Assembly (NCBI GenBank): GCA_963784645.1
Contig: CAWARY010000011.1
Location: 124,001 to 188,000, forward strand
Reading direction: 5' to 3'
Source of the DNA: JBBRVW01 sp963784645
GTDB lineage: Bacteria; Actinomycetota; Actinomycetes; JACCUZ01
DNA length: 64,000 bases
Part shown: one piece after another, positions 35,665 to 43,858 of the stretch
Position numbering within the stretch: the first letter of the stretch is position 1
Layout: each line of letters opens with the position of its first letter
Position numbers and translations under genes: made by a program
The notes under the pieces: model-generated
What the model was told of the DNA's origin: nothing
The model's input: only the letters and a program-made list of their open reading frames with translations
Database searches by the model: none

Positions 35665-36035
35665 CCGACCAGTCGCTCACTGCTGCCGGCGGGCACGGTG
35701 CGGTGCCGACCGAGGGTGTCCCGGCGGGCCACCGCGACGAGACGCCGGCGTCGCGCGCCGACTGGCCGCTGTGGGAGGTCTTCGTGCGGTCCCGCCGCGG
35801 GCTCAACCACCAGCACGTCGGCAGCCTGCACGCGCCGGACGCCACGATGGCCCTGCGCAACGCCCGCGACATCTACACCCGCCGGTCCGAGGGTGTCTCC
35901 CTGTGGGTGGTGCCGGCCAACGCGATCGTGGCCTCCAGCCCCGACGAGAAGGACTCGTTCTTCGACCCGGCCGCCGACAAGGCCTACCGGCACCCGACGT
36001 TCTACGAGATCCCGGCCGAGGTCCAGCACCTGTGA
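35661..36035 (+). CDS. paaB: Phenylacetyl-CoA epoxidase subunit PaaB
   Basis: A 124-residue PaaB protein. The family core WPLWEVFVRSRRGLNHQHVG, then SLHAPDATMALRNARDIYTRR and SLWVVPANAIVASSPDEKD, is complete. The first 35 residues are a low-complexity extension. PaaB bridges catalytic PaaAC units and is needed for activity though it has no catalytic residues. ATGA overlap upstream and GTGA overlap downstream. Confidence 0.93.
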   Translation: MTDQSLTAAGGHGAVPTEGVPAGHRDETPASRADWPLWEVFVRSRRGLNHQHVGSLHAPDATMALRNARDIYTRRSEGVSLWVVPANAIVASSPDEKDSFFDPAADKAYRHPTFYEIPAEVQHL

Positions 36036-36799
36036 ACGTGACGACGATGCCCGCCGTCGCGACGTACGCGCTGCGGATCGGCGACGACGCGCTCGTCCTC
36101 TCCCACCGGCTGGGCGAGTGGGTGACCCGCGCACCGCAGCTGGAGGAGGACGTCGCCCTCGGCAACATCGGCCTCGACCTGCTCGGCCAGGCTCGCACGC
36201 TGCTCAGCTACGCGGGCGAGGTCGAGGGTGCCGGTCGCACCGAGGACGACCTCGCGTACCTGCGCGACGAGCGCGACTTCAGCAACGTGCACCTGGTCGA
36301 GCTGGCCAACGACGACTTCGCGGTGTCGATGGCGCGGCAGCTGTTCTTCTCGACCTACCAGCTCGCCCTGCACCGCGGGCTGACGTCGTCCGCCGACGAG
36401 ACCCTGGCTGCCGTCGCGGGCAAGGCCGTCAAGGAGGTCGACTACCACCGCGACCACGCGAAGCAGTGGGTGCTGCGGCTCGGTGACGGCACCGAGGAGT
36501 CGCACCGGCGGATGCAGGCCGGGCTGGAGCGGGTGTGGCCGTACGTCGACGAGCTGTTCGGCACCGACGAGCTGGAGCAGTCACTGGTGGCCGACGGCGT
36601 GGCGGTCGACGCGTCGACGCTGCGTGCCGGCTGGGACTCCTACGTCGACGGCGTGCTGGCCGAGGCGACACTGGTCCGGCCCGAGGGCGTGCGCACGCCG
36701 CCCGGCGGTGGTCGCCGCGGTGTCCACACCGAGGCGATGGGCTTCCTGCTCGCGGAGATGCAGCACCTGCACCGCGCCCACCCCGGAGCGTCCTGGTGA
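36032..36799 (+). CDS. paaC: Phenylacetyl-CoA epoxidase structural subunit PaaC
   Basis: A 255-residue ferritin-like protein partner of PaaA. Landmarks are LGDDALVLSHRLGEWVTRAPQLEEDVALGNI-like helix 1 (LSHRLGEWVTRAPQLEED), ERDFSNVHLVELANDDFAVSM and KEVDYHRDHAKQWVLRLGDG. It gives the epoxidase its structural half. GTGA overlaps on both sides place it in the middle of the coupled operon. Confidence 0.93.
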   Translation: MNVTTMPAVATYALRIGDDALVLSHRLGEWVTRAPQLEEDVALGNIGLDLLGQARTLLSYAGEVEGAGRTEDDLAYLRDERDFSNVHLVELANDDFAVSMARQLFFSTYQLALHRGLTSSADETLAAVAGKAVKEVDYHRDHAKQWVLRLGDGTEESHRRMQAGLERVWPYVDELFGTDELEQSLVADGVAVDASTLRAGWDSYVDGVLAEATLVRPEGVRTPPGGGRRGVHTEAMGFLLAEMQHLHRAHPGASW

Positions 36800-37332
36800 G
36801 CACCGCGAACTTGTCAGCCGCAGGCGCCGGTGTACCGGCGCCTCCGGCTGACAAGTCGGCGGTGTGGGACGCGGCGGCCCGGGTGCTCGACCCGGAGGTG
36901 CCGGTGCTGACGATCGCGGACCTCGGCGTCCTGCGCGAGGTCGAGGTGCGCGACGACGGCACCGCCGTGGTGACGGTGACACCGACCTACTCCGGCTGCC
37001 CGGCGATGGACGTCATCCGGCGTGACGTCGAGCAGGCGGTGCGCGCGGCCGGGTTCGACCAGGTCGAGGTACGCACCGTGCTCGCGCCGGCGTGGACCAC
37101 CGACTGGATGACCGCCGCCGGACGGCGGGCGCTGGCCGACTACGGCATCGCGCCGCCGTCCGTCCGCACGGTGCGCGAGGCGGGTCCGGTCGCGGTGGCG
37201 CTGTCGGTGCGCTGCCCGCAGTGCGGCAGCCCCCGGACCCACGAGACCAGCCGGTTCGGCTCGACGTCGTGCAAGTCGCTGTGGGTGTGCGACGACTGCC
37301 GCGAGCCGTTCGACCACTTCAAGGCGCTCTAG
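36796..37332 (+). CDS. paaD: Phenylacetyl-CoA epoxidase maturation protein PaaD
   Basis: A 178-residue protein with an MIP18/DUF59 domain (about 22-100; VLDPEVPVLTIADLGVLREV, YSGCPAMDVI) and a C-terminal zinc-ribbon-like part (CPQCGS ... CDDC). PaaD is thought to help metal or FeS assembly of the epoxidase system. Its first 20 residues are encoded by a 48-nt near-perfect palindrome and look like an added linker not required by the family. GTGA overlap with paaC. Confidence 0.9.
   Translation: MSTANLSAAGAGVPAPPADKSAVWDAAARVLDPEVPVLTIADLGVLREVEVRDDGTAVVTVTPTYSGCPAMDVIRRDVEQAVRAAGFDQVEVRTVLAPAWTTDWMTAAGRRALADYGIAPPSVRTVREAGPVAVALSVRCPQCGSPRTHETSRFGSTSCKSLWVCDDCREPFDHFKAL
36809..36856. repeat. 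48-nt near-perfect palindrome inside the paaD coding region
   Basis: Two 23-nt arms (36809-36831 and 36834-36856) pair with one mismatch (36821 with 36844) around a two-base centre. Each arm joins ACTTGTCAGCCG to AGGCGCCGGT. It starts 13 bases into the gene, so the mRNA could fold a very stable hairpin near the start codon. It adds 16 codons and keeps the frame. Confidence 0.9.
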
Positions 37333-37343
37333 GCCGTGAGCTG

Positions 37344-38468
37344 ATGACGGCCGACCTCACCGGCGCCACGGCGACCGTCGTCGACGGCGGCCGCCGGCAC
37401 GGCACCTTCCACCCGCTGCGGGTCGCCTCCGTCGAGCCGCTGACCGACGACGCGGTGGCCATCACGTTCGCGGTGCCGGACGACCTCCGCGTGGCCTACG
37501 CCTTCGACGCGGGCCAGCACCTGACCCTGCGGACCGAGGTCGGCGGCGCGGAGGTGCGCCGCAACTACTCGATCTGCGCTCCGGCGACCGAGGGCCGGCT
37601 GCGGATCGGCGTCAAGCGGCTGGACGGCGGCGCGTTCTCGACGCACGCGACGTCCGCCCTTCAGGTGGGCGACGAGGTCGAGGTGATGACGCCCACCGGC
37701 CGCTTCACGCCGCGGCTGGACCCGGCGCAGGCGCGGCACTACTGCGCGGTCGCTGCGGGCAGCGGGATCACACCGGTCATCTCGATCGTCGCCACGGTGC
37801 TGGCGGTCGAGCCGGCGAGCACGGTGACGCTGCTCTACGGCAACCGGACGGTAGGGTCGGTGATGTTCCTCGAGGAGCTCGCCGACCTCAAGGACCGCTA
37901 CCCGGGTCGCTTCCGGCTGGTCCACGTGCTGTCCCGCGAGGCGCAGGAGGCCGAGCTGCTCAGCGGCCGGCTCGACCCGCCGCGCCTACGCCGGCTGCTC
38001 TCGGCGCTCGTGCCGCCCGAGACGGTCGACGAGTGGTTCCTGTGCGGGCCGTTCGCGATGGTCGAGGGGGCGCGTGCGGTGCTCGCCGAGGCCGGCGTCG
38101 GACCGGAGCACGTCCACACCGAGCTGTTCCACGTCGAGGGCGAGGCGCCGCGAGAGTCGGCGTCACCCGAGGAGGAGCGGGCGGCCGGCACGAGCAACGT
38201 CGTCGTCACCCTCGACGGGCGGTCGTCGACGGTGCGGGTCCCGCGGACGGGGCAGCGCATCCTGGACGCCGTCCTCGCGGTGCGCGCGGACGCGCCCTAC
38301 GCCTGCAAGGGCGGCGTCTGCGGCACCTGCAGGGCGAAGGTCGTGTCCGGCGAGGTCACGATGGCGCGCAACTACGCGCTGGACCCCGAGGAGACCGCCG
38401 CCGGGTTCGTGCTGGCGTGTCAGTCGGTGCCGGTCTCCGAGGACGTCGAGCTGGACTTCGACTCCTGA
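37344..38468 (+). CDS. paaE: Phenylacetyl-CoA epoxidase reductase PaaE
   Basis: A 374-residue reductase with an FAD domain (RRNYSICAP), an NAD(P) domain (VAAGSGITPVISI, FLCGPFAMVEG) and a C-terminal plant-type [2Fe-2S] ferredoxin domain (CKGGVCGTCRAKV with a later Cys in LACQS). It passes electrons from NADPH to the PaaAC di-iron centre. It starts 11 bases after paaD. A hairpin follows, so it ends the paaABCDE operon. Confidence 0.93.
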   Translation: MTADLTGATATVVDGGRRHGTFHPLRVASVEPLTDDAVAITFAVPDDLRVAYAFDAGQHLTLRTEVGGAEVRRNYSICAPATEGRLRIGVKRLDGGAFSTHATSALQVGDEVEVMTPTGRFTPRLDPAQARHYCAVAAGSGITPVISIVATVLAVEPASTVTLLYGNRTVGSVMFLEELADLKDRYPGRFRLVHVLSREAQEAELLSGRLDPPRLRRLLSALVPPETVDEWFLCGPFAMVEGARAVLAEAGVGPEHVHTELFHVEGEAPRESASPEEERAAGTSNVVVTLDGRSSTVRVPRTGQRILDAVLAVRADAPYACKGGVCGTCRAKVVSGEVTMARNYALDPEETAAGFVLACQSVPVSEDVELDFDS

Positions 38469-38483
38469 CGCCGGTCGTCGACG

Positions 38484-38516
38484 CGAGGGGCCGGCTCCGG
38501 CGGGCGCCGGCCCTCG
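38484..38516 (+). terminator. Hairpin terminator after paaE
   Basis: CGAGGGGCCGGC (38484-38495) pairs with GCCGGCCCTCG (38506-38516) with one bulged G, loop of ten bases, 15 bp after the paaE stop. Confidence 0.7.
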
Positions 38517-38638
38517 GGTGTCGGCTCGGGCCGGGTGCTGGCAGTGATCGTCGTCCGTCGCGTCGGCATGACGGGGGTTCCGCGGGGAGCGGGCCGTCGG
38601 ATGCACGGGCGGGCTCCGGCTCCTGAGAGAGTGTGCCC

Positions 38639-39097
38639 ATGCGCGTGTCAGCCAGGGTCGACTACGCCGTGCGCGCACTGGTGCAGCTCGCCGCCGACGG
38701 CAAGGTCGAGCCGGTCAAGGCCGAGCACCTCGCGACGGCGCAGCAGATCCCGCTGAAGTTCCTGCTCGAGATCCTCCGCCAGCTCAGGCAGCACAAGCTG
38801 CTGGTCAGCCGGCGTGGCCCCGAGGGTGGCTACCGGCTGGCCAAGCCGGCGTCCGAGATCGCCATCGCCGACGTCATCCGCGCCGTCGAGGGACCGCTCG
38901 CCACCGTCCGCGACACCAGCCCCGCCTCGCTCGCCTACGACGGCCCGACCGAGGCCCTGCGCACCGTGTGGATCGCCGTGCGCGGCTCGTTGCGCCACGT
39001 GCTCGAGGACGTCACGCTGCAGGACGTGCTCTCCGGGCGGCTGCCCGAGCACGTGGTGCAGATGGCCGACACCTACGGCGTCGACGAGCGGCCGTAG
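38639..39097 (+). CDS. Rrf2-family transcriptional regulator lacking cysteines
   Basis: A 152-residue Rrf2 protein: MRVSARVDYAVRALVQLA, recognition helix region IPLKFLLEILRQLRQHKLLVSRRGPEGGYRLAKP, and the dimer helix IADVIRAVEGPL. FeS-binding Rrf2 proteins have three cysteines in the loop after this helix; here there is no cysteine in the whole protein, so it must sense something else (CymR-like protein contacts are one precedent). Converges with the next gene with four bases between stops. Target unknown; the paa operon upstream is one possibility. Confidence 0.88.
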   Translation: MRVSARVDYAVRALVQLAADGKVEPVKAEHLATAQQIPLKFLLEILRQLRQHKLLVSRRGPEGGYRLAKPASEIAIADVIRAVEGPLATVRDTSPASLAYDGPTEALRTVWIAVRGSLRHVLEDVTLQDVLSGRLPEHVVQMADTYGVDERP

Positions 39098-39101
39098 CGG
39101 A

Positions 39102-39644
39102 CTACCGGCTGGTCAGGTCCCGGTGGGGCACCGGTCCGGACGAGCGGAGCGCCTCCGCCTCGAGGGCACAGGTGGCGTGCAGCAGGGCGAGCTCGTCGTC
39201 CCGGTGCCCGGCGGCGTGCAGCAGCCCGTCGACCAGCTCGGCGGCAGCCGTCGTGACCAGTCCGGCGCGGACGCGCGCAGCGTCCAGCCCGGAGGGCACC
39301 CGGCTACGGTCCGGCTGGGCCTCGAGCACCCGCAGCTCGGCGTCGACCCCGCGGGCCGCCAGCTCGAGGCGGCCGAGCAGCGAGCGCACGTCGCCGACCG
39401 GTGCGTGCACCGCGCGGGCGGCTGCGAGGGCGCGCCGGGCCCCGCCGAGCGAGCGCTCCATCTCGCGGCGCAGCCGGGCCACCTCCGCCGCCGGCCCGAC
39501 GCCGTGAGCCCGGGCCCGGAGGGCGGCCGCGTCGCGCACGACGGTCAGCCGGGCGCGGCCCGCCCGCACCGCGCTCCGGACCACCACCACGACGGCGCAC
39601 GAGCTGAACGCGAGGGTGGCCAGGACCGCCACGAAGGTACCCAT
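39102..39644 (-). CDS. Hypothetical membrane-anchored coiled-coil protein
   Basis: A 180-residue protein of no recognised family. It has one N-terminal hydrophobic anchor (about 3-24) and then Ala/Arg/Leu-rich helices likely to form a coiled coil (about 50-150). TAGGGT ends six bases before the ATG with no ribosome site, so the mRNA may be leaderless. Codon bias matches real genes. Confidence 0.6.
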   Translation of the reverse strand: MGTFVAVLATLAFSSCAVVVVVRSAVRAGRARLTVVRDAAALRARAHGVGPAAEVARLRREMERSLGGARRALAAARAVHAPVGDVRSLLGRLELAARGVDAELRVLEAQPDRSRVPSGLDAARVRAGLVTTAAAELVDGLLHAAGHRDDELALLHATCALEAEALRSSGPVPHRDLTSR

Positions 39645-39763
39645 CCCTCGACCCTACGCCCGGCTGGTCAGCAGCGAAGTGGCCCCGCTGCGCGGGTGGT
39701 TCCCGACCGCAGACCGAGCCCATTGCGCTCATGTGTCCTGTCGGCGGTCGCTCCCGGGCGTGG

Positions 39764-39796
39764 ACCGGCCCCGGTCGTGGAGGGACCGGGGCCGGT
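39764..39796 (-). terminator. Hairpin terminator downstream of the pirin gene
   Basis: A perfect 13-bp stem (39764-39776 with 39784-39796), loop of seven bases, lies 31 bp past the pirin stop. The gap also contains the palindrome CCGCCGTACGGCGG nearby and the dispersed 12-mer at 39677. Confidence 0.75.
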
Positions 39797-39827
39797 GGCT
39801 GGCCGCCGTACGGCGGGCGGTGGCGGG

Positions 39828-40799
39828 TCAGGCGCTGCCGGCGCCCTGTGCCGGGATGGTGCCCAGCTTCCCCGCCTGGAAGTCCTCGAACGCCTGCCGG
39901 AGCTCGGACTCCTCGTTCATGACGAACGGGCCGTACCAGGCGACCGGCTCGCGGATCGGACGGCCACCGAGCACGAGGACGTCCAGCTCGGGGCTGCGCG
40001 CGTCCTGGCCGGCGTCGGCGCGGACCGTGATCGTGTCGCCGGCCCCGAGCAGCGCGAGCTGCCCGGACCGCAGCGGCCGGCCCTCGGCCCCGACGGTGCC
40101 GGTGCCGGCGAGGGCGTAGACCAGGGCGTTGTACGCCGGGTCCCACGGCAGGGTCAGGGCGGCGCCGGGCTGCAGGGTGGCGTGCGCCAGCGTGATCGGG
40201 GTGTACGTCGAGCCGGGGCCGGCGACCTCGACGCCGGGCAGCGACCCGGCGATCAGCCGCACGAGCGCCCCGCCGTCGGGGGAGGCGAGCAGCCCGACCT
40301 TGGCGCCACGGATGTCCTGGTAGCGGGGGGCCGCCCACTTCTTGTCCTTGGGCAGGTTCACCCAGAGCTGGAAGCCGTGGAACAGGCCGCCGCTGAGGAC
40401 CAGCGCCTCGGGCGGCGTCTCGATGTGCAGGATCCCCGACCCGGCTGTCATCCACTGGGTGTCGCCATTGGTGATCAGCCCACCCCCTCCGTTGGAGTCC
40501 TGGTGGGCCATCTCGCCATCGATCATGTAGGTGACGGTCTCGAAGCCGCGGTGCGGGTGCCAGGGGGTGCCCTTGGGCTCGCCCGGCGCGTACTCGACCT
40601 CGCCCATCTGGTCGAGGTGCACGAACGGGTCGAGGTCGGCCAGGTCGACGCCGGCGAACGCGCGACGTACCGGGAAACCTTCGCCCTCGAAGCCGCGCGG
40701 CGACGTCGAGAGGGACCGGACCGGCCGGTCGGTGGCGGAGAGGTCGGCGGCGGGAATGCGGGGGAGGGCGAGGACGTCGTCCACGGTGACGGCTGGCAT
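39828..40799 (-). CDS. Pirin-family cupin protein
   Basis: A 323-residue double-cupin protein. The metal site in the N-terminal cupin is TPWHPHRGFETVTYMIDG (His81, His83) with His125 and Glu127 in SGILHIETP. Pirins bind iron and some act as quercetinases or redox-linked regulators. GGAGGGGAC precedes the ATG at 40799; the frame stays open upstream without similarity. It is divergent from the nucleotidyltransferase gene. Confidence 0.92.
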   Translation of the reverse strand: MPAVTVDDVLALPRIPAADLSATDRPVRSLSTSPRGFEGEGFPVRRAFAGVDLADLDPFVHLDQMGEVEYAPGEPKGTPWHPHRGFETVTYMIDGEMAHQDSNGGGGLITNGDTQWMTAGSGILHIETPPEALVLSGGLFHGFQLWVNLPKDKKWAAPRYQDIRGAKVGLLASPDGGALVRLIAGSLPGVEVAGPGSTYTPITLAHATLQPGAALTLPWDPAYNALVYALAGTGTVGAEGRPLRSGQLALLGAGDTITVRADAGQDARSPELDVLVLGGRPIREPVAWYGPFVMNEESELRQAFEDFQAGKLGTIPAQGAGSA

Positions 40800-40873
40800 G
40801 TCCCCTCCAACGCTCGCGCCGCGGCGCGGATTCCGGCCACCCGCGGGGCTGGGCCGGCCCCGCGGATGAGAGC

Positions 40874-41725
40874 GTGGCACGTGTGGGCGACGGGGCGGAA
40901 GGACGCGACGGCACCGTCCCAGATCTCGTCGGGATCGTGCTGGCGGCCGGTGCCGGCACCCGCCTCCGACCGCTGACCGACAACCGGCCGAAGGCCCTCT
41001 GCACGGTCGGCGGTCGCAGCCTGCTCGACCTGGCCCTGGCACGCGTCGCCCCCCACGTCGGCCGGACTGCGGTCAACGCGCACCACCACGCCGGGCAGGT
41101 GGCGGCGTCGCTCGCCGGCAGCGGCGTCCACCTGGCGCTCGAGTCGCCCGAGGCGCTCGGCACCGCCGGTGCGGTCGGCAACCTCCGCGCCTGGGTCGAC
41201 GGTGCCGCGGTGCTGCTCACCAACGCCGACGCCTACTACCCGGACCCGTCGGTCGTCGCGGCCCTGCTGGCCGGCTGGGACGGCGAGCGCCCGCGGCTGC
41301 TCTGCGTCCCGGACGGGGTCCCGGACGTGCTCGACGGGCACCGCTACGTCGGGACCGCCCTGCTGCCGTGGTGGTCGGTCGCGGGGCTCACCGCGGAGCC
41401 GAGCGGGCTCTACGAAGTGTCGTGGCGGGCTCTGCACGCCGCGGGCCGGCTGGAGCTGGTGGTCCGCGCCGACCTGGTTGCGGTCGACTGCGGGACGCCG
41501 GCCGACTACCTGCGGGCGAACATGCTGGCCAGCGGGGGCGAGCCGGTGGTCGAGCCCGGCGCCGACGTCCGGGGTGAGCTGGTCCGCTCCGTGGTCTGGG
41601 CCGGGGAGCGGGTCGGGGCGGACGAGCGGCTGGTCGACGCCGTCCGGGCGGCCGGGACGACCCTCCAGCCCCTCGACCGGGCCGCCGGTGCGTCGCAGGG
41701 CCGCCCGGACACGTTGCCGGGGTGA
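40874..41725 (+). CDS. Sugar-nucleotidyltransferase-like protein
   Basis: A 283-residue NTP_transferase protein. The nucleotide-binding start is GIVLAAGAGTRLRPLTDNRPKAL, followed by ALGTAGAVGNL and LLTNADAYY, the usual metal Asp region. Closest in style to mannose-1-phosphate guanylyltransferase or glucose-1-phosphate thymidylyltransferase, but without the hexapeptide C-terminal domain of the longer enzymes. The residue after LRPLTDNRPKAL keeps the catalytic Lys. Substrate not assignable. Confidence 0.8.
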   Translation: MARVGDGAEGRDGTVPDLVGIVLAAGAGTRLRPLTDNRPKALCTVGGRSLLDLALARVAPHVGRTAVNAHHHAGQVAASLAGSGVHLALESPEALGTAGAVGNLRAWVDGAAVLLTNADAYYPDPSVVAALLAGWDGERPRLLCVPDGVPDVLDGHRYVGTALLPWWSVAGLTAEPSGLYEVSWRALHAAGRLELVVRADLVAVDCGTPADYLRANMLASGGEPVVEPGADVRGELVRSVVWAGERVGADERLVDAVRAAGTTLQPLDRAAGASQGRPDTLPG

Positions 41726-41755
41726 ATGACACGGCTGTCATTCGACCCGTACGAT
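41724..41755 (+). promoter_or_regulatory. Inverted repeat and -10 upstream of the DUF3263 gene
   Basis: GAATGACACGGCTGTCATTC (41724-41743) has perfect 8-bp arms around four bases and overlaps the stop codon of the preceding gene. TACGAT at 41750-41755 is a good -10. The repeat covers the -35 position, so it is a likely repressor or activator site. Confidence 0.55.
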
Positions 41756-41813
41756 GACGTCTGCCGGTCCGCACGCGCGCGCCGGCAGCGTGCCGACCTG
41801 TTCGAGGAGTGCC

Positions 41814-42110
41814 ATGGACGCCGCCAACGCCTTCCGGCCGACCGACGCCGGTGCCGGTGCGACCCTCGGCGACCGCGACCAGCAGATCCTCGCCTTCGAG
41901 CGGCAGTGGTGGAAGTACGCCGGCGCCAAGGAGCAGGCGATCCGCGAGCTGTTCGACATGTCGGCCACCCGCTACTACCAGGTCCTCAACGCGCTCATCG
42001 ACCGCCCCGAGGCCCTCGCCGTCGACCCGATGCTCGTCAAGCGGCTGCGCCGCCTGCGGTCCGCCCGTCAGCGGGCCCGCTCGGCGCGCCGGCTCGGCAT
42101 CGAGGTCTGA
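41814..42110 (+). CDS. DUF3263 protein
   Basis: A 98-residue actinobacterial DUF3263 protein; the conserved part is DRDQQILAFERQWWKYAGAK followed by KEQAIRELFDMSATRYYQVLN, a helix-turn-helix-like stretch, and LVKRLRRLRSARQRARSARR. It may bind DNA, but no function is established. GAGGAG lies before the ATG. It has its own promoter with an inverted repeat, and is followed 43 bp later by the LytR_C gene. Confidence 0.88.
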   Translation: MDAANAFRPTDAGAGATLGDRDQQILAFERQWWKYAGAKEQAIRELFDMSATRYYQVLNALIDRPEALAVDPMLVKRLRRLRSARQRARSARRLGIEV

Positions 42111-42153
42111 CCATCAGCGGCGGCGCGCAGTCGCGCCGGCGTCGGATGCCGAC

Positions 42154-42756
42154 ATGAGCTCGTCCCCCTCCCCGCCCCAACGGCGCCGGCACGGCGCCCA
42201 TCGCAGCGGGCACGGCCTGGCCACGGCGGTGCTGCCCTCCCTCCTGGCGGTCCTGGCCGTGGCGTCGCTGATCACCTCGCTGGCCGTCTGGCGCGGCGAG
42301 GACCCGGGCCAGCCCAGCGCCGCCGCCTCGACCACCACCCCGGCGGCCGGCAGCCGCGAGGCGCTGAGCCGGGCGCCGTCGCCCACGGCCAGCCCGACGG
42401 CCACGACGAAGGCCACCCCCGCCCGGACCCCGAAGGCGTCGACGACTCCTGCGGCGAGCAGCCCCTCACGGCCGGGGGTGCTCGCGGTCGAGGTCGTGGT
42501 GCTCAACCAGACCAGCCGGGCCGGCCTGGCGGGAGAGGTCGCCGACCGGCTGCGCGGCAAGGGTTGGACCGTCCCGGCCGTCGGCAACTTCCGGGGCGTC
42601 GTGCCGGCGACCACCGTGTACTACCCCGCGGGCGACGAGGCGGCCGCGCAGGCCGTCGCCGAGAGCCTGCCCACCACGCCGCGCATCCGGCCGAGGTTCG
42701 GCAACCTCTCGACGACCCGGCTCACCGTGGTCGTCACCGACAGCTACCCCGGCTGA
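42154..42756 (+). CDS. LytR C-terminal domain protein, membrane anchored
   Basis: A 200-residue protein with a basic start, one transmembrane helix (about 27-48; VLPSLLAVLAVASLITSLAV), a Ser/Thr/Pro-rich extracellular linker (about 55-105) and a LytR_C domain (about 107-198; VEVVVLNQTSRAGLAGEVADRL). This layout, often next to DUF3263 genes in actinobacteria, points to a cell-wall role, but the exact function is unknown. Confidence 0.85.
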   Translation: MSSSPSPPQRRRHGAHRSGHGLATAVLPSLLAVLAVASLITSLAVWRGEDPGQPSAAASTTTPAAGSREALSRAPSPTASPTATTKATPARTPKASTTPAASSPSRPGVLAVEVVVLNQTSRAGLAGEVADRLRGKGWTVPAVGNFRGVVPATTVYYPAGDEAAAQAVAESLPTTPRIRPRFGNLSTTRLTVVVTDSYPG

Positions 42757-42787
42757 CGCCGGCCGCTCGCCCGTACGGTGGGGGCCC

Positions 42788-43610
42788 ATGAGCGCCCTAC
42801 CCGACCCCACCACCGAGGCGGGCCGGGCCGGGCTCGCGGCACTGCTCGCGCACCCGGCGGACACCCTGCTCGGGCTCGACTTCGACGGCACGCTGGCCCC
42901 GATCGTGCCGGACCCGGACGAGGCCCGCGCCCACCCCGGCGTGGCCGCCGTCCTCTCCAGGCTGGCCGGGCTGGGCGTGCGGGTCGCGGTGGTCACCGGA
43001 CGCCCTGCGGCGAAGGCGGTGGCGTACGCCGGCATCGCCGACGTCGACGGCCTGGTCGTCCTCGGCCACTACGGCCTGGAGCGCTGGGAGGCGGGCGAGC
43101 TGACGACGCCCGCGGGGCTTGGACGCCGTCGAGGAGGTGCGCCGTCGGCTGCCGTCGCTGCTCGCGCAGGCGGGTGCACCGGAGGGCACCTACGTCGAGG
43201 ACAAGGGCGCGGCGATGGCGGTCCACACCCGGCGGTCCTCCGACCCGTCGGGCACCTTCGACGCGTTGCGCGGGCCACTCACCGACCTGGCGACCGAGGT
43301 CGGCCTGGTCGTCGAGCCGGGCCGCTTCGTGCTCGAGCTGCGGCCGGAGGGCGGGGACAAGGGCGACGCCCTGCGGACCCTGGTCGCGGAGCGGGCGCCC
43401 TCGGTCGTGGTGTTCGTGGGCGACGACCTGGGCGACCTGGCGGCGTTCGATGCTGTCGACCGGCTGCGGACCGACGGCACGCCCGGCCTGCTGGTGTGCA
43501 GCGGCTCCGCAGAGGTGACGGCGGTCGCCGACCGCGCAGACCTTGTCGTCGACGGCCCCGTCGGTGTCGTCGAGCTTCTGACCGCCGTCACGGAGACGCT
43601 GGACGGCTGA
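42788..43610 (+). pseudogene. otsB: Trehalose-6-phosphate phosphatase OtsB, frameshifted
   Basis: Two halves of one HAD-family phosphatase lie in different frames. The first (42788 to about 43117) has the nucleophile motif LLGLDFDGTLAPI; the second (about 43119-43610) has VEDKGAAMAVHTR and the last HAD motif FVGDDLGDLAAFDAV. One extra base near 43118-43120 (GGGGCTTGGACG) breaks the frame; removing one T rejoins PAG to LDAVEEV. It may be a recent mutation or a sequencing error. TACGGT at 42774-42779, eight bases before the ATG, suggests a leaderless start. The partner otsA is at 45653-47095. Confidence 0.85.
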
Positions 43611-43858
43611 GCGTCGGCGACGTCACGGGTGCGGGCCTCGCGTCGCCGGCCTGCGCAGTCTCCGAACGACCTGCTCAGCAGCACGACGTCCTTCATGGCG
43701 ACGGTCGACGCGATCGTCGCGGGCACGGTCGACGCACTGTGCCGGCCGGCGACTCGGTCGAGGGCTGACACCTGGCGGTCCGACCCTGTTCAACGCGTCC
43801 GCCGTCTCGATGCGTCTTCCGGGTGGAGGATGCAGCAGGGTGACCCGAGGGAGCGGTC

